Assembly (NCBI GenBank): GCA_900547155.1 | Contig: URFH01000002.1 | Coordinates: forward strand, 1-64,000 | Length of the DNA stretch: 64,000 nucleotides | From: an uncultured bacterium | Lineage (GTDB): Bacteria; Cyanobacteriota; Vampirovibrionia; Gastranaerophilales; Gastranaerophilaceae | Reading direction: 5' to 3' | In this document: one piece after another, positions 16,617 to 26,181 of the stretch | Numbering within the stretch: the stretch's first letter is position 1 | How the letters are laid out: every line of letters begins with the position of its first letter | The notes under the pieces: model-generated | What the model was told of the DNA's origin: nothing | What the model saw: only the letters and a program-made list of their open reading frames with translations | Database searches by the model: none | Position numbers and translations under genes: made by a program

Positions 16617-18557
16617 TTAGATATCAAGTTCATTTATAGAATCCAAAAACTCTTCATATTGTTCCAGAGCTTTTTTTTCAACGCTTGTTTTTTCTGTTTT
16701 TGCTTTTAAATTCTCATACTTCTCTGTTATGTCCTTTTTTACTAATTTTAACTTTTTCAGCTCGTCTTCTCGTAACTCACCATCCAAATATGCTTGCACC
16801 ATCTCTTGCACACTTTCCTTAATAGTTGAAAAATCCTTTCTAAACATTTCAGGATTTTCTACCATATTATATATATCATTAAAATACCTGTATGATTTCG
16901 AATTTATATCTACTCCTCGTCTATTTTTAACATTACAAAAATGGGTTTCAAACGGAATTGTTGGATTTTCCAAATATTCAGCAAACGCTTTATCTGCAAT
17001 ATTTTGTATTCTGGCATTAGAATACGCACCTCTAACCAGAGAGGGATTATTCCCTTTTATAAATTGGTCAAAGTTACGAAATTCACTGCCTGTGGGATCA
17101 ATATGCATATTCACAATAGTTCCATTTTTTACTTTTGAAATAAGCACATCTTTGCCTTTGTTTGATATGTAGGGCAGACTTTTAATCAGGTCAGCATAGT
17201 TACTTTTTGTAGAAAGCATTTTTATTGTTTCAAGCAAATCTGAATACAGTTTTAAATAGTGTTTGATAACAGCCCGCAAATTGTCGTCAGCAGCTGGTTT
17301 TACTGCTATATTTAACATTTTTCCGTATTTACCGTCACGAATCAATAAATCCCGGTGAATCAAATGCGGATAATTGGTCGTTATAAAGACCGTAGATGCA
17401 CAGCCCTTTGAGTCAGGATCAGTAGGAATTTTGGATACATAGTCAAAAGTAGATTTGAAATTGTTGACATTGGCAGTGGTACTTGTTGTTGAGCCATATT
17501 CTTCAAGTTTTTGCAAATCGCTTTCATTTAAAAACATTCCAGAATCACCTATGTCTTCTTTTTTCATACAGAAGTACTGTTCTGCTTCGTTTATGAGGAA
17601 TATTGTTCTTTTTCCTGTGTCTCTATAGTACTTTTGAGCAGCTACAAAATGGTTGTTTAGCTGAGATATAAAAGATTTCACATCAGGATCCAATTTATTT
17701 GACAAGTCAACCACCTTGACGCAGTCTTTTAGCTGTTCTCCAATTGCCTCTAAAAATGTAGTTTTACCACAGCCCAGTGCTCCATATAGCATAACAGCAG
17801 GGGGCACATGTACCGACGGATCTTTCATGCTAGCTTTCAGCGGATTTACAAATGTACGAGTAATTTCATCTTTTACATCAGCATATCCTGCAATACGCTC
17901 TTCCATGCCGCCTGTATGGTTTACAGTTTTATTAACTTCATCATATAAAGAAGCAAAATCTATGTTAGCTTCCAATTCTACAAGTTTTTCTTTTAATGTT
18001 TGTATTTGTGCCGCTCTGCTTTTGTCATCGACACTGACCTGGCGTTCATAAAGCGTAATTATTGTTCTGTACTGTTCTTCATCAAAGCGGTTTAATGTGT
18101 ATTTATTATTTAGTGAGTAATACAACTCATTCATCTTTTTATTGTATGCGTTTACGCCATATGAACCGTACCATCTTTTATTTGCAACTCTAGCCTTTTC
18201 CGCTTCATCTCTCGCATATTCATAAGTTTTATCTTTTGTGCTTTCCCAATACTCTAGATCTGCAATTTTTTGGTAAGCTTCAATTACTTCTGGAGATTTA
18301 GTTATGCCGGAAGAACCTTCCAGAGCTTTAATAGCATTTTTTGTTTCTTCAATTTTTTTAAGCACATTTTTTACATTAGATCCTGGTTCTGCACCTTTAA
18401 AGGTTAGGCTTTGCCCCAAGCTATGAAAAGACGGAAGAGAAAAACTTTCGTCATTATTCAATTGATTAGTCACATATGAAACACTAGTATTCGATACAGA
18501 ACTGCATGTATTAAGATTCCTTAGAGAAAATTGAGGTTTAATCGCGTAAATTTTCAT
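16617..18557 (-). CDS. AAA+ family ATPase
   Basis: The gene encodes 646 residues. Walker A, MLYGALGCGKTTFLEAI, is near residue 260. The Walker B strand near residue 320 is FLINEAEQYFC, so the usual Asp-Glu is Asn-Glu. Sensor 1 falls in VFITTNYPHLI. Ahead of the ATPase lies a helical region (residues about 60-220), and behind it a C-terminal Lys/Glu-rich coiled coil. The N-terminus ends in SLTFKGAEPG, a short motif shared with other proteins of the locus. It is the fourth gene of the operon and a paralogue of the Walker-A-less protein at 12463-14064. The Asp-to-Asn change could weaken Mg binding, while the catalytic Glu is kept. Confidence 0.8.
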   Translation of the reverse strand: MKIYAIKPQFSLRNLNTCSSVSNTSVSYVTNQLNNDESFSLPSFHSLGQSLTFKGAEPGSNVKNVLKKIEETKNAIKALEGSSGITKSPEVIEAYQKIADLEYWESTKDKTYEYARDEAEKARVANKRWYGSYGVNAYNKKMNELYYSLNNKYTLNRFDEEQYRTIITLYERQVSVDDKSRAAQIQTLKEKLVELEANIDFASLYDEVNKTVNHTGGMEERIAGYADVKDEITRTFVNPLKASMKDPSVHVPPAVMLYGALGCGKTTFLEAIGEQLKDCVKVVDLSNKLDPDVKSFISQLNNHFVAAQKYYRDTGKRTIFLINEAEQYFCMKKEDIGDSGMFLNESDLQKLEEYGSTTSTTANVNNFKSTFDYVSKIPTDPDSKGCASTVFITTNYPHLIHRDLLIRDGKYGKMLNIAVKPAADDNLRAVIKHYLKLYSDLLETIKMLSTKSNYADLIKSLPYISNKGKDVLISKVKNGTIVNMHIDPTGSEFRNFDQFIKGNNPSLVRGAYSNARIQNIADKAFAEYLENPTIPFETHFCNVKNRRGVDINSKSYRYFNDIYNMVENPEMFRKDFSTIKESVQEMVQAYLDGELREDELKKLKLVKKDITEKYENLKAKTEKTSVEKKALEQYEEFLDSINELDI

Positions 18558-18595
18558 TTTTTACCTTTCTTTATTTGTTAAAAATTTTTATGTTA

Positions 18596-19651
18596 TTAGA
18601 TATCCACTTTTGTCCGTAAGTGTGTGTCTTTTTGTTTTTTTTCATAAGCACCACCGCAACTAAGGTCATTGATATGTTCGTATCCATGTTCATGATTGTG
18701 GTTATGGCCACTTGATATTTCTTGAGAATGAGTATGGTATTTTAATGTAACTACAGGCACCTGAAAAGAGGTTTCATCTTTTGAAACAGCTGTTCTGTTT
18801 TCTTTTTGATTTATGTAGTTAACAAGATTTTCAAGCTCCTCATTAAAGTCAGAACCAAATACTAGCTCTTGAGCTTTTTCGTCAAATTCTTTCATAAGAC
18901 GCAGAGATGCACGTTTGTCTTCAATATTCGCATTAGAGCCCATAGTTTTGAGTTTTTGAATTCTTTCAAATGCATCCACTCCGTATATATCGCAAATTGA
19001 GTTCAAAACTTTATTTCTTAAACGTAAAACTCTATTTTTTACTTCAAGGGCAGAATCAGACTCAGCAAGATTTTTGTCTAACATTTCAACAAGCAAAACA
19101 GCAGAATATAACTGCGTATTGGCCTTTGATTTTCTCATCTGCTCTTCTGTATATGGTTTACCGGTATTTTTATCTATTCCGGTTTTTGATTTAAGTGTTT
19201 GTATATTGTTAATAGTCAGTATAATATCAACCGGATTCGTATAAATCTTAGTTTTGGATAACGCCTCAGCCAGTTCAGGTGCAGATTCCAATGCATATGA
19301 CGGTATAACTTCAGCCATAGTATATTGATAATTTACATACTGAGCAAGCATTTGTGCAGCCATCTTATGAGAATTATCGTTGGTTGCTAATTTTGCATTG
19401 TAATTATTTTCTATATTTCGAGCATTTTCATACTCTGCAAAAACCGATTCTATAGTGATTGCGAATTTGTCATTCAAAGATTTCATTAGTCTCATATGAG
19501 GTTCACAGTACCCGAAACTTGGTGTGTAATATAATCTAGGCAAGCCTACAAGATTTGGGGTGTCTGCCGAGGATATAATGTTACATCGAGACATAGTTCG
19601 GTTTGTATTAACTTTTTGATAATTGCTTAACATAACTGCAGAAATATACAT
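18596..19651 (-). CDS. Hypothetical protein with His-rich C-terminal tail
   Basis: The protein has 351 residues. The first about 50 are a variable leader ending YYTPSFGYCEPH. The middle is entirely helical with coiled-coil character. A tail around residues 305-330 is crowded with His (HTHSQEISSGHNHNHEHGYE), which suggests binding of a transition metal such as Zn or Ni. No catalytic family is recognised, and there is no signal peptide or membrane helix. It is the third gene of the operon, with 11 bases to the ankyrin gene upstream and 38 to the AAA+ gene downstream. Confidence 0.65.
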   Translation of the reverse strand: MYISAVMLSNYQKVNTNRTMSRCNIISSADTPNLVGLPRLYYTPSFGYCEPHMRLMKSLNDKFAITIESVFAEYENARNIENNYNAKLATNDNSHKMAAQMLAQYVNYQYTMAEVIPSYALESAPELAEALSKTKIYTNPVDIILTINNIQTLKSKTGIDKNTGKPYTEEQMRKSKANTQLYSAVLLVEMLDKNLAESDSALEVKNRVLRLRNKVLNSICDIYGVDAFERIQKLKTMGSNANIEDKRASLRLMKEFDEKAQELVFGSDFNEELENLVNYINQKENRTAVSKDETSFQVPVVTLKYHTHSQEISSGHNHNHEHGYEHINDLSCGGAYEKKQKDTHLRTKVDI

Positions 19652-19662
19652 ACTTTCTCCTT

Positions 19663-22600
19663 TTATTGATTAAGTGCTCTTTTTTGCGCATAGAGATAAT
19701 AAACTTTACGCATAGGATCCTCTGGGTCAGGACTAAGGTATTGAAGCGGATTTTTTCCTAAAATATCTGTATGATTTACATTAGGATGTTTTCCCAAAAG
19801 TTCATTAAACAAAATAATATTATTCGTAAATACAGCGTGATGCAAAGGCGTTTGCCCGTTCATATCGTCTATATCAACATCAGCACCGTAATCCAGCAAA
19901 CATTTTATATTTTGCATACAAGAAAGTTTTTCTTTGCTTGTTCTTGCGGTCTGGTAGCTCTTCAATGCCAGTAGTAACGGTGTTTCTCCATCTTTATTTT
20001 TACTATTTACATCAACTGGAGAGTTTTTTAACACTTTTAGCAAACATTCTTTACAATAAGGGTTATTAGTTTGAGCTAGCTGTGCGAGGAGTTCGTTAGA
20101 TTTTGTCTTATCTGCAAGAATATTGTTTGTATCATTGCAAAGATAACAGTATAATTTTATAAGAGCTTTTTCTAAAGAAAAACCCCTATTTTTTAAATTA
20201 TTAAAATCAAAAGTTCTGATATTTTCCAACTCTCTGCTCAAGCTGTTAATATCTGTCATGTTCAATGATAAAGAATCAATATCCTGTATTCCTGCAAAGT
20301 TATAGGTCATAACTGCCGCATCCCAGTTTAGTTTTTTGAATTCAATATCAGTATTGCAGTCTAACCAGTAATCCTGTGGTGTAAACCCCATCTTGTCTTT
20401 AACTTCCAAACAAGCATAACTATCCATTAGCCATTTTATTACAGGAATATTTCTTTGTATGAAAGCATGATGCAGAGCCGTTTGACCGTTAATATCGCAT
20501 AGATCAACTGCTGCTCCATTTGTCAAAAGATAATTAATTTTTTGCAAATCATTGTTTTTAACAGCTTCAATTAATGGTGTGGATTGTGTTTTATTACAAG
20601 TATTAAGAGAAAAGCCTAGATTATGTAAATTTTCCGCAATTAAATTAGCTTGTTTTGATTTATTATATTTCACATTAACCAGTAAAGCATTGTCACCATT
20701 AGCATCCGTGGAATATTTGTTTTGAACGCCCGCTTTTAACATTGCAAAACATAATAAATCATTTTTGTTTGCTAAAGACTGCATATAAGGGGTCATACCG
20801 TATATGTTTTTCGCATTCAAATCAGTTCCGTTGTTTTTGGCAATTTCAAAACATGTCAATTGTTGGCTTATTGGAAAAGTTTTTGAAGAAATCAAATGAA
20901 AAATATTATTATTTTGAGAATCAGAATAATTTGCTGGGATATCAGGTGAATTTACTATGTCCCACAGTGAAAAATATTTGTCTTTGCCAATAATATTTAT
21001 ATCGCTAATTTTTTTTAATTCTGGAAGCAAAAATACCGGGATTTGCACCTCATTTGAAAATTCATTAAATTTGAATTTTTCAATAGGATTATTACACAAC
21101 AATTCAGTCAACCGGTCTTTAGATTCTACTCTTGGCCTTTGAGTAACGCTCTGTCTTACATATTTCTTTATTGTAGGATTCTTTGAATTGAACAATAAAA
21201 ACATATTAGTTGAGATTGGGTCTTCATACAATCTTTCAAAAATATCAGTAGTTTTATATGAACCGCTTTGAACAAAAGGATCTATGTCATCACGTTTAAG
21301 TGCTTCATTGAATATATAACCTTTATTTAACGAGGAAAGAACATATAATGGAGTGCAATATGTTGCCGCTTCAGCACGTCCTAGAACAATTGCCCTAAAG
21401 AGTAATTTAAAATTATCAGTGTTCCATCTTTCATTCATATTGAATTTTTTATTTCTTACAAGTGCCAACAATATTTCGTCATGCTTTTTATCTTCAGGGT
21501 CAAAACCCATTCTGTAAGAATCAGTCCAATAAGCGAATAATTTTGAAAGTTTTGAAGAATCGTTGCAGTTATTGATTTCAGATAAAATTTTTTCATTTTC
21601 TGGATAATGTTTTGGCGGTTCCATATCATCTAATTTGATTGAAATTGTTTTTGGGGCTCTATAATTAAATCCAATCTTTATATTTTCATTTTTTATGTCA
21701 TTATTAATATCTTCTATGAAGACTGTTATAGGGTCCATTTCACACAACTCCTTTTTCAAGCGAGGTAACTTTTTGGGTGAAATATTCCATACAGAAGTAT
21801 TCCAGTTATTATGTACCCCATAATTAAGTTCTCTAATATCTGAAAAACACCCTGATAATGAAGATTTTATCTGCTCTCCGATTAATTTTCTTTCCGTCAA
21901 TGCATAAGAATTTGTAATTTTTGAATTTTCAGCTGCACCAACCAAAAATCCTGATTTTTGAGGATTGTTAACCTCACCAGAAAATACACAATCACAGATA
22001 TCTGACCAATTAGACAATCCAATAAAACCACCGGTTATCCGTTCCCCATTTACTTTCGCTTTTATTCCCGAGGCAAATATTTTTGAATTTTCAGCTATAC
22101 CGACAGCCCCACCGAAGAAGTTACCACTGTCTTCCGAGCTCTGATTCTTTTTTTGTATAAAAAAGGAATCATCGTCATTTTCTTGTTTTTCGTTTTTCAA
22201 TGGAGAAATTCCGCCATTGAAAAAACAGTTAGAAACAAAAGTATTTTGAGCAAAACCTATTAAACCTCCAGCTACATTCAAAGCTGTTAAGTTCCCATTA
22301 ACCGATATATTTTCCAGTTCGGTGTTATTTTCCGCTGAACCAACGACAATACCTACATCATTTTTCCCGATAATTTGGGCATTTTCAATTTTTAGATTTT
22401 TAATATGCGCGTTATTACATACTCTAAAAAGACCAACGGAATTGTAGTTGCCTTTTTTGATTGATAAATTTTTAATAACATATCCGTTGCCATCAAATAC
22501 TCCAGAATAACCTCTTTTTATATTGCCAATGCCATAAAAATCCTTATTTTTTAAATCAATATCAGTACTTAGTACATAATTGTTTCTCCAAGCGTTTTCT

Positions 22601-22899
22601 GATTTTGAAACAGCAATTAAATCATCTGCACTACTGATAATGATATTTTTACCATGATTAGCAATTTGGCCATTTATACCGATTTCTGCTCTTTCATAGC
22701 CCTGGCTTATTAGTTTAGAAATACCGGTATGCTCATGCGCCTTAAAAGAGATTTGGTTTACAGCAATAAAGTGTTTAGGGCTGATAACATTGAAGTAGGT
22801 CATACCGTAAGAACTTGTTCTGATGTTGCCATCAGCAAGCTGCTTATTTTTCGGTTTTTGGCAATATTCAAATGAATTTTTTAATCTCTGAATCTTCAT
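19663..22899 (-). CDS. GLUG-motif and ankyrin-repeat protein
   Basis: The gene encodes 1078 residues. The leader contains QISFKAHEHTG. Residues about 125-370 form a beta-helix-like array with the recurring pattern of GLUG proteins: GYVIKNLSI, SVGLFR, VAGGLIGFA, ITGGFIGLS. The middle is mixed helical. From about residue 690 to the end are ankyrin repeats, for example GQTALHHAFIQRNIPVIKWL, DGETPLLLALKS and GQTPLHHAVFTNNIILFNEL. GLUG arrays are known mostly from surface proteins and ankyrin repeats mediate protein binding; the fusion is unusual. There is no Sec signal peptide. It is the second gene of the operon, 15 bases after the triple-AAA+ gene. Confidence 0.8.
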   Translation of the reverse strand: MKIQRLKNSFEYCQKPKNKQLADGNIRTSSYGMTYFNVISPKHFIAVNQISFKAHEHTGISKLISQGYERAEIGINGQIANHGKNIIISSADDLIAVSKSENAWRNNYVLSTDIDLKNKDFYGIGNIKRGYSGVFDGNGYVIKNLSIKKGNYNSVGLFRVCNNAHIKNLKIENAQIIGKNDVGIVVGSAENNTELENISVNGNLTALNVAGGLIGFAQNTFVSNCFFNGGISPLKNEKQENDDDSFFIQKKNQSSEDSGNFFGGAVGIAENSKIFASGIKAKVNGERITGGFIGLSNWSDICDCVFSGEVNNPQKSGFLVGAAENSKITNSYALTERKLIGEQIKSSLSGCFSDIRELNYGVHNNWNTSVWNISPKKLPRLKKELCEMDPITVFIEDINNDIKNENIKIGFNYRAPKTISIKLDDMEPPKHYPENEKILSEINNCNDSSKLSKLFAYWTDSYRMGFDPEDKKHDEILLALVRNKKFNMNERWNTDNFKLLFRAIVLGRAEAATYCTPLYVLSSLNKGYIFNEALKRDDIDPFVQSGSYKTTDIFERLYEDPISTNMFLLFNSKNPTIKKYVRQSVTQRPRVESKDRLTELLCNNPIEKFKFNEFSNEVQIPVFLLPELKKISDINIIGKDKYFSLWDIVNSPDIPANYSDSQNNNIFHLISSKTFPISQQLTCFEIAKNNGTDLNAKNIYGMTPYMQSLANKNDLLCFAMLKAGVQNKYSTDANGDNALLVNVKYNKSKQANLIAENLHNLGFSLNTCNKTQSTPLIEAVKNNDLQKINYLLTNGAAVDLCDINGQTALHHAFIQRNIPVIKWLMDSYACLEVKDKMGFTPQDYWLDCNTDIEFKKLNWDAAVMTYNFAGIQDIDSLSLNMTDINSLSRELENIRTFDFNNLKNRGFSLEKALIKLYCYLCNDTNNILADKTKSNELLAQLAQTNNPYCKECLLKVLKNSPVDVNSKNKDGETPLLLALKSYQTARTSKEKLSCMQNIKCLLDYGADVDIDDMNGQTPLHHAVFTNNIILFNELLGKHPNVNHTDILGKNPLQYLSPDPEDPMRKVYYLYAQKRALNQ

Positions 22900-22914
22900 A
22901 TTAAATAACCCTAA

Positions 22915-25900
22915 TTATATCTCTTTTAATTTTTCCTTTTTACGTTGTGCAAAAGCATTTTCCAAATCTGCTATTGACAATTTGTCTATATTTTTATCTA
23001 TTGATTCCTTTATAAGCCTGTTTATTGTTTCAGTTATGTCAACTATAGCAAAGTTTTCAGATTCTTTTGCAAGACTGTCGAAATTGCTATCATTTTCAAA
23101 TATTAGTTCAGCAATCTCTCTATCAGCTAGAGATTTTTTGATTATATCCCTTCTCGCCGCAAAATCAGGTGGAGATACTTCAACACAAACAAAACGTCCA
23201 GGACGTTTCATTGCTGCATCTATTTTTTCAAAGTGATTTGTTGCAGCAACAACAATAATTCCGTTACGTTCGGCATCTGAAATTTCTTTTAATAGCGTAT
23301 TTGTTTCTTCAATTCTGTGAGCGTTTATTTCATTCCCGCGGCTTGAAGCTATATCCTCAAACTCATCAAGCATAAGTATGCTTCTTTCTCCGGTTTTTTT
23401 ATATTTTTCTTTTAACTGAGCGAAAACTTTTCCTATATTTTCGGTTGTTTCATGAGCCCATTTGCTACCAAATTGGCTCATTTTAAACTCATAAACCGGC
23501 AAATCCATCTGTGCAGCAAGTGCTTTCATTATATAAGTCTTCCCGCAGCCTGGTTTTCCATACAATAGAATTCCATTTTGCCCCTTGACTTTATTTTCTC
23601 GATATCTTTTTTCTATTTCGGGCTTTAAAGAGGATGACATTACTGCATTCAATAATTTTTCTTTTACATCTTGCATTCCGCCTAAATCATCTAAAGATTG
23701 CGGATCAGTTGGTAAAATTTCAAGTCTTTTGATGAATTTATCATATGCTGAAGTTCTATTTCGTTCATTTATTGCAGGAAATTCATGCGATTGGGCATAC
23801 TTTGAGATTCCAACTTTAATGTCATTTGCGCTCAACTGTTTGTTCTCGCCTTGTAAATTTTCATCAATCACTGCTGTAATCATTTGCTTTATTTCTCTGG
23901 AACCAAAACCTCTCAGAGATTTTGATATTTCAGATATATCAGATTCTTTTATTTCAGAAGCTGTCTTTATATTTTTTAGTTGAATTTTTATTAACGATTT
24001 AATTGTTTCATAGTCAGGATACCCTATTAAAGCCTGCTGCCCTAGGCGACTAAGTATAGCGTCATCCATTTTATCCTTGTAATTTGTAGCAGTTATTGTA
24101 ATAATTCCTCTTTCATAGGAATTATCAATGTATTGAAGTAATTGTTCCACGTATTCTGAATCTTTCGTATTTTGTGAATCGCGTTTGCCGAGAATTTTGT
24201 TTGCTTCATCTATGAATAATATGCTGTACTCACCCGTTTCTTTAAATTTTCTTTCCAATTGAGAAAATACTCTTTTTAGCTTCTTTTCCGATTCTCCTAC
24301 ATACTTATCCATAAAAGATGCAGCATCAATTTTGTACAAAGGGATTTTTGACTCACCTGCAAGAGCCTCTACTATAAAAGTTTTTCCTGTTCCAGGTGGA
24401 CCGTATAACAAAAAGTTTGTAGAGATTATCGGACGATTATTTTCTTCAAAACGGCGTCTTATTTCAGGGTTTAATCTTTCAATTATAGTTTTTTTGAACA
24501 TATTTTTTATGTCATCCATCCCTGCAACATCAGAAAAATTTATATTAACCTTTTTTCGCGCGAGAAAAGATGAGTCATAGTTTGAAGTTGTACCTTCATC
24601 GCTCAATTCTCCCATATTGTTTTCCTGTGCATAACTTTCAATTGCTTCATTTAGTAACTTGTAATTCACTTTATCGTTTTGTGCTTCTAATATTCTTGAG
24701 ATAACAGATAAATCTCCATAAGAAAATCCTGCTGTTTTTTTGATTATTTTTTCAAAATCATCAGATGAAATTTGAAGTTTGTCTTTGAAAGATTTTTGAA
24801 AAACTTCTTTTCTTTCATCTTTGTTGGGAAACTTAAGTTCCACCTTCTTCTGAAAGCGATTAGAACGGAGCAAATCTGCTTGGATGTAATCAATATCATT
24901 TGTAGTGCCAATCAACACTCCACCTTTTAAAGAAAAATTGTCAAATTTTCTCATAAACTCGGGGATATCTCTATATGAATAAAGTCCATTAGCATTTTTG
25001 TCAGACTGAAAAAGTTTAGCAATTTCATCAATAAACATGATTGTTTGTTTACCTGTTTTTTTATAATTATTGTTTATATAATCCAGAATATTATCCACTT
25101 CACGATAATCATCGATAGATATAGAAATAACATATTTTTCAAGCAACTTTTCTATTTCTTTTGGGGAATTTGTTTTTTCATCCAGTAATCCTAAAATCTT
25201 TCTTGCACTTATTAATTCTTTGTTAAGATGTTTAATTGTTGATTCGACTATGAAAGTTTTTCCATTATTACCATTGCCGTAAAGCAAAATTCCATTTACA
25301 AGTATAGGTTTGTTATTTTTTATAGGGTTTATTATATAATTTTCTAATACTTCTTTTGCCTTACTTATGCCTACCACCTCACTAAACAACTCATTTTCAA
25401 AAATCGCATTGTTAGATTTTAAAGATTTTGCAGATTGAACAAAATTGGAAAAATCTAAATCGTCGTCAATATCAATATCCCCTGTTATTTCATTGCCAAC
25501 AAACTCTTTTTCTCCTATCCCTATGCTCAGCTTGGTATTTGAATTATCAACTTTATATGTATTTTCTGATTTTTGTACATCAAAGACATTTTTTTCAATT
25601 TTCTGGATATACGAAATATTGTTCAAGTCATTTTGTACTTTTTTAAGAAAAATATTATCAACAGCACACTCATAAGGAAGTTTATTTTGATTATTTCTGG
25701 TCCCTAAAGCCTTGTCTATTTTTTCTGGAGCAACTCTTGAAACTATGTTTTTAAGTAACGTATTCAATTTTCCCCATAACAACTCAGAACCTTCTTGCAA
25801 AATACAATGAAAAACATTGTTGCCGTTCTCAGAATCCTGTTCTACAATATCAAAGTTAATCCGACTCAAAGAAGAAGCTGCATTTTCCTCATTTCCATCT

Positions 25901-26031
25901 TTTATGGAATTAAAAAAATCGTCTTCCAATTGTCCCTTGAAAGAAATTATTGAATTTACAAAAATATTTTCTGAAAACCTAAAATATGAGCTTTTAAAAC
26001 TTTCAGTCTGTCCGATGCTAACTATTCTCAT
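22915..26031 (-). CDS. Triple-AAA+ domain ATPase
   Basis: The protein has 1038 residues with three complete AAA+ modules. Module 1 has Walker A LLYGNGNNGKTFIVES (about 252) and Walker B IMFIDEIAKLF (about 330). Module 2 has LLYGPPGTGKTFIVEALAGE (about 545) and ILFIDEANKILG (about 606). Module 3 has LLYGKPGCGKTYIMKALAAQ (about 825) and ILMLDEFEDIASSRG (about 890), with KRPGRFVCVEVSPPD near its end. Modules 2 and 3 look like classic AAA (p97/FtsH/katanin-type) domains. The N-terminal leader contains IISFKGQ. There is no protease motif. It is the first gene of the operon and the likely motor (unfoldase or remodeller) of the locus. Cdc48-type proteins usually carry two modules; three is uncommon. 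Confidence 0.88.
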   Translation of the reverse strand: MRIVSIGQTESFKSSYFRFSENIFVNSIISFKGQLEDDFFNSIKDGNEENAASSLSRINFDIVEQDSENGNNVFHCILQEGSELLWGKLNTLLKNIVSRVAPEKIDKALGTRNNQNKLPYECAVDNIFLKKVQNDLNNISYIQKIEKNVFDVQKSENTYKVDNSNTKLSIGIGEKEFVGNEITGDIDIDDDLDFSNFVQSAKSLKSNNAIFENELFSEVVGISKAKEVLENYIINPIKNNKPILVNGILLYGNGNNGKTFIVESTIKHLNKELISARKILGLLDEKTNSPKEIEKLLEKYVISISIDDYREVDNILDYINNNYKKTGKQTIMFIDEIAKLFQSDKNANGLYSYRDIPEFMRKFDNFSLKGGVLIGTTNDIDYIQADLLRSNRFQKKVELKFPNKDERKEVFQKSFKDKLQISSDDFEKIIKKTAGFSYGDLSVISRILEAQNDKVNYKLLNEAIESYAQENNMGELSDEGTTSNYDSSFLARKKVNINFSDVAGMDDIKNMFKKTIIERLNPEIRRRFEENNRPIISTNFLLYGPPGTGKTFIVEALAGESKIPLYKIDAASFMDKYVGESEKKLKRVFSQLERKFKETGEYSILFIDEANKILGKRDSQNTKDSEYVEQLLQYIDNSYERGIITITATNYKDKMDDAILSRLGQQALIGYPDYETIKSLIKIQLKNIKTASEIKESDISEISKSLRGFGSREIKQMITAVIDENLQGENKQLSANDIKVGISKYAQSHEFPAINERNRTSAYDKFIKRLEILPTDPQSLDDLGGMQDVKEKLLNAVMSSSLKPEIEKRYRENKVKGQNGILLYGKPGCGKTYIMKALAAQMDLPVYEFKMSQFGSKWAHETTENIGKVFAQLKEKYKKTGERSILMLDEFEDIASSRGNEINAHRIEETNTLLKEISDAERNGIIVVAATNHFEKIDAAMKRPGRFVCVEVSPPDFAARRDIIKKSLADREIAELIFENDSNFDSLAKESENFAIVDITETINRLIKESIDKNIDKLSIADLENAFAQRKKEKLKEI

Positions 26032-26181
26032 TAATACCCTATTTCTAAGTAAGGCCTGATTGTGTAATTTTCATCTATAAAACTTCGTAAAAATTTATTT
26101 TTGTTACATACAAAAAAAATAAAACTAAAAAATTTACAATTTTTAATAAAACTATAAAAATATATAATCAGCACTATTATT

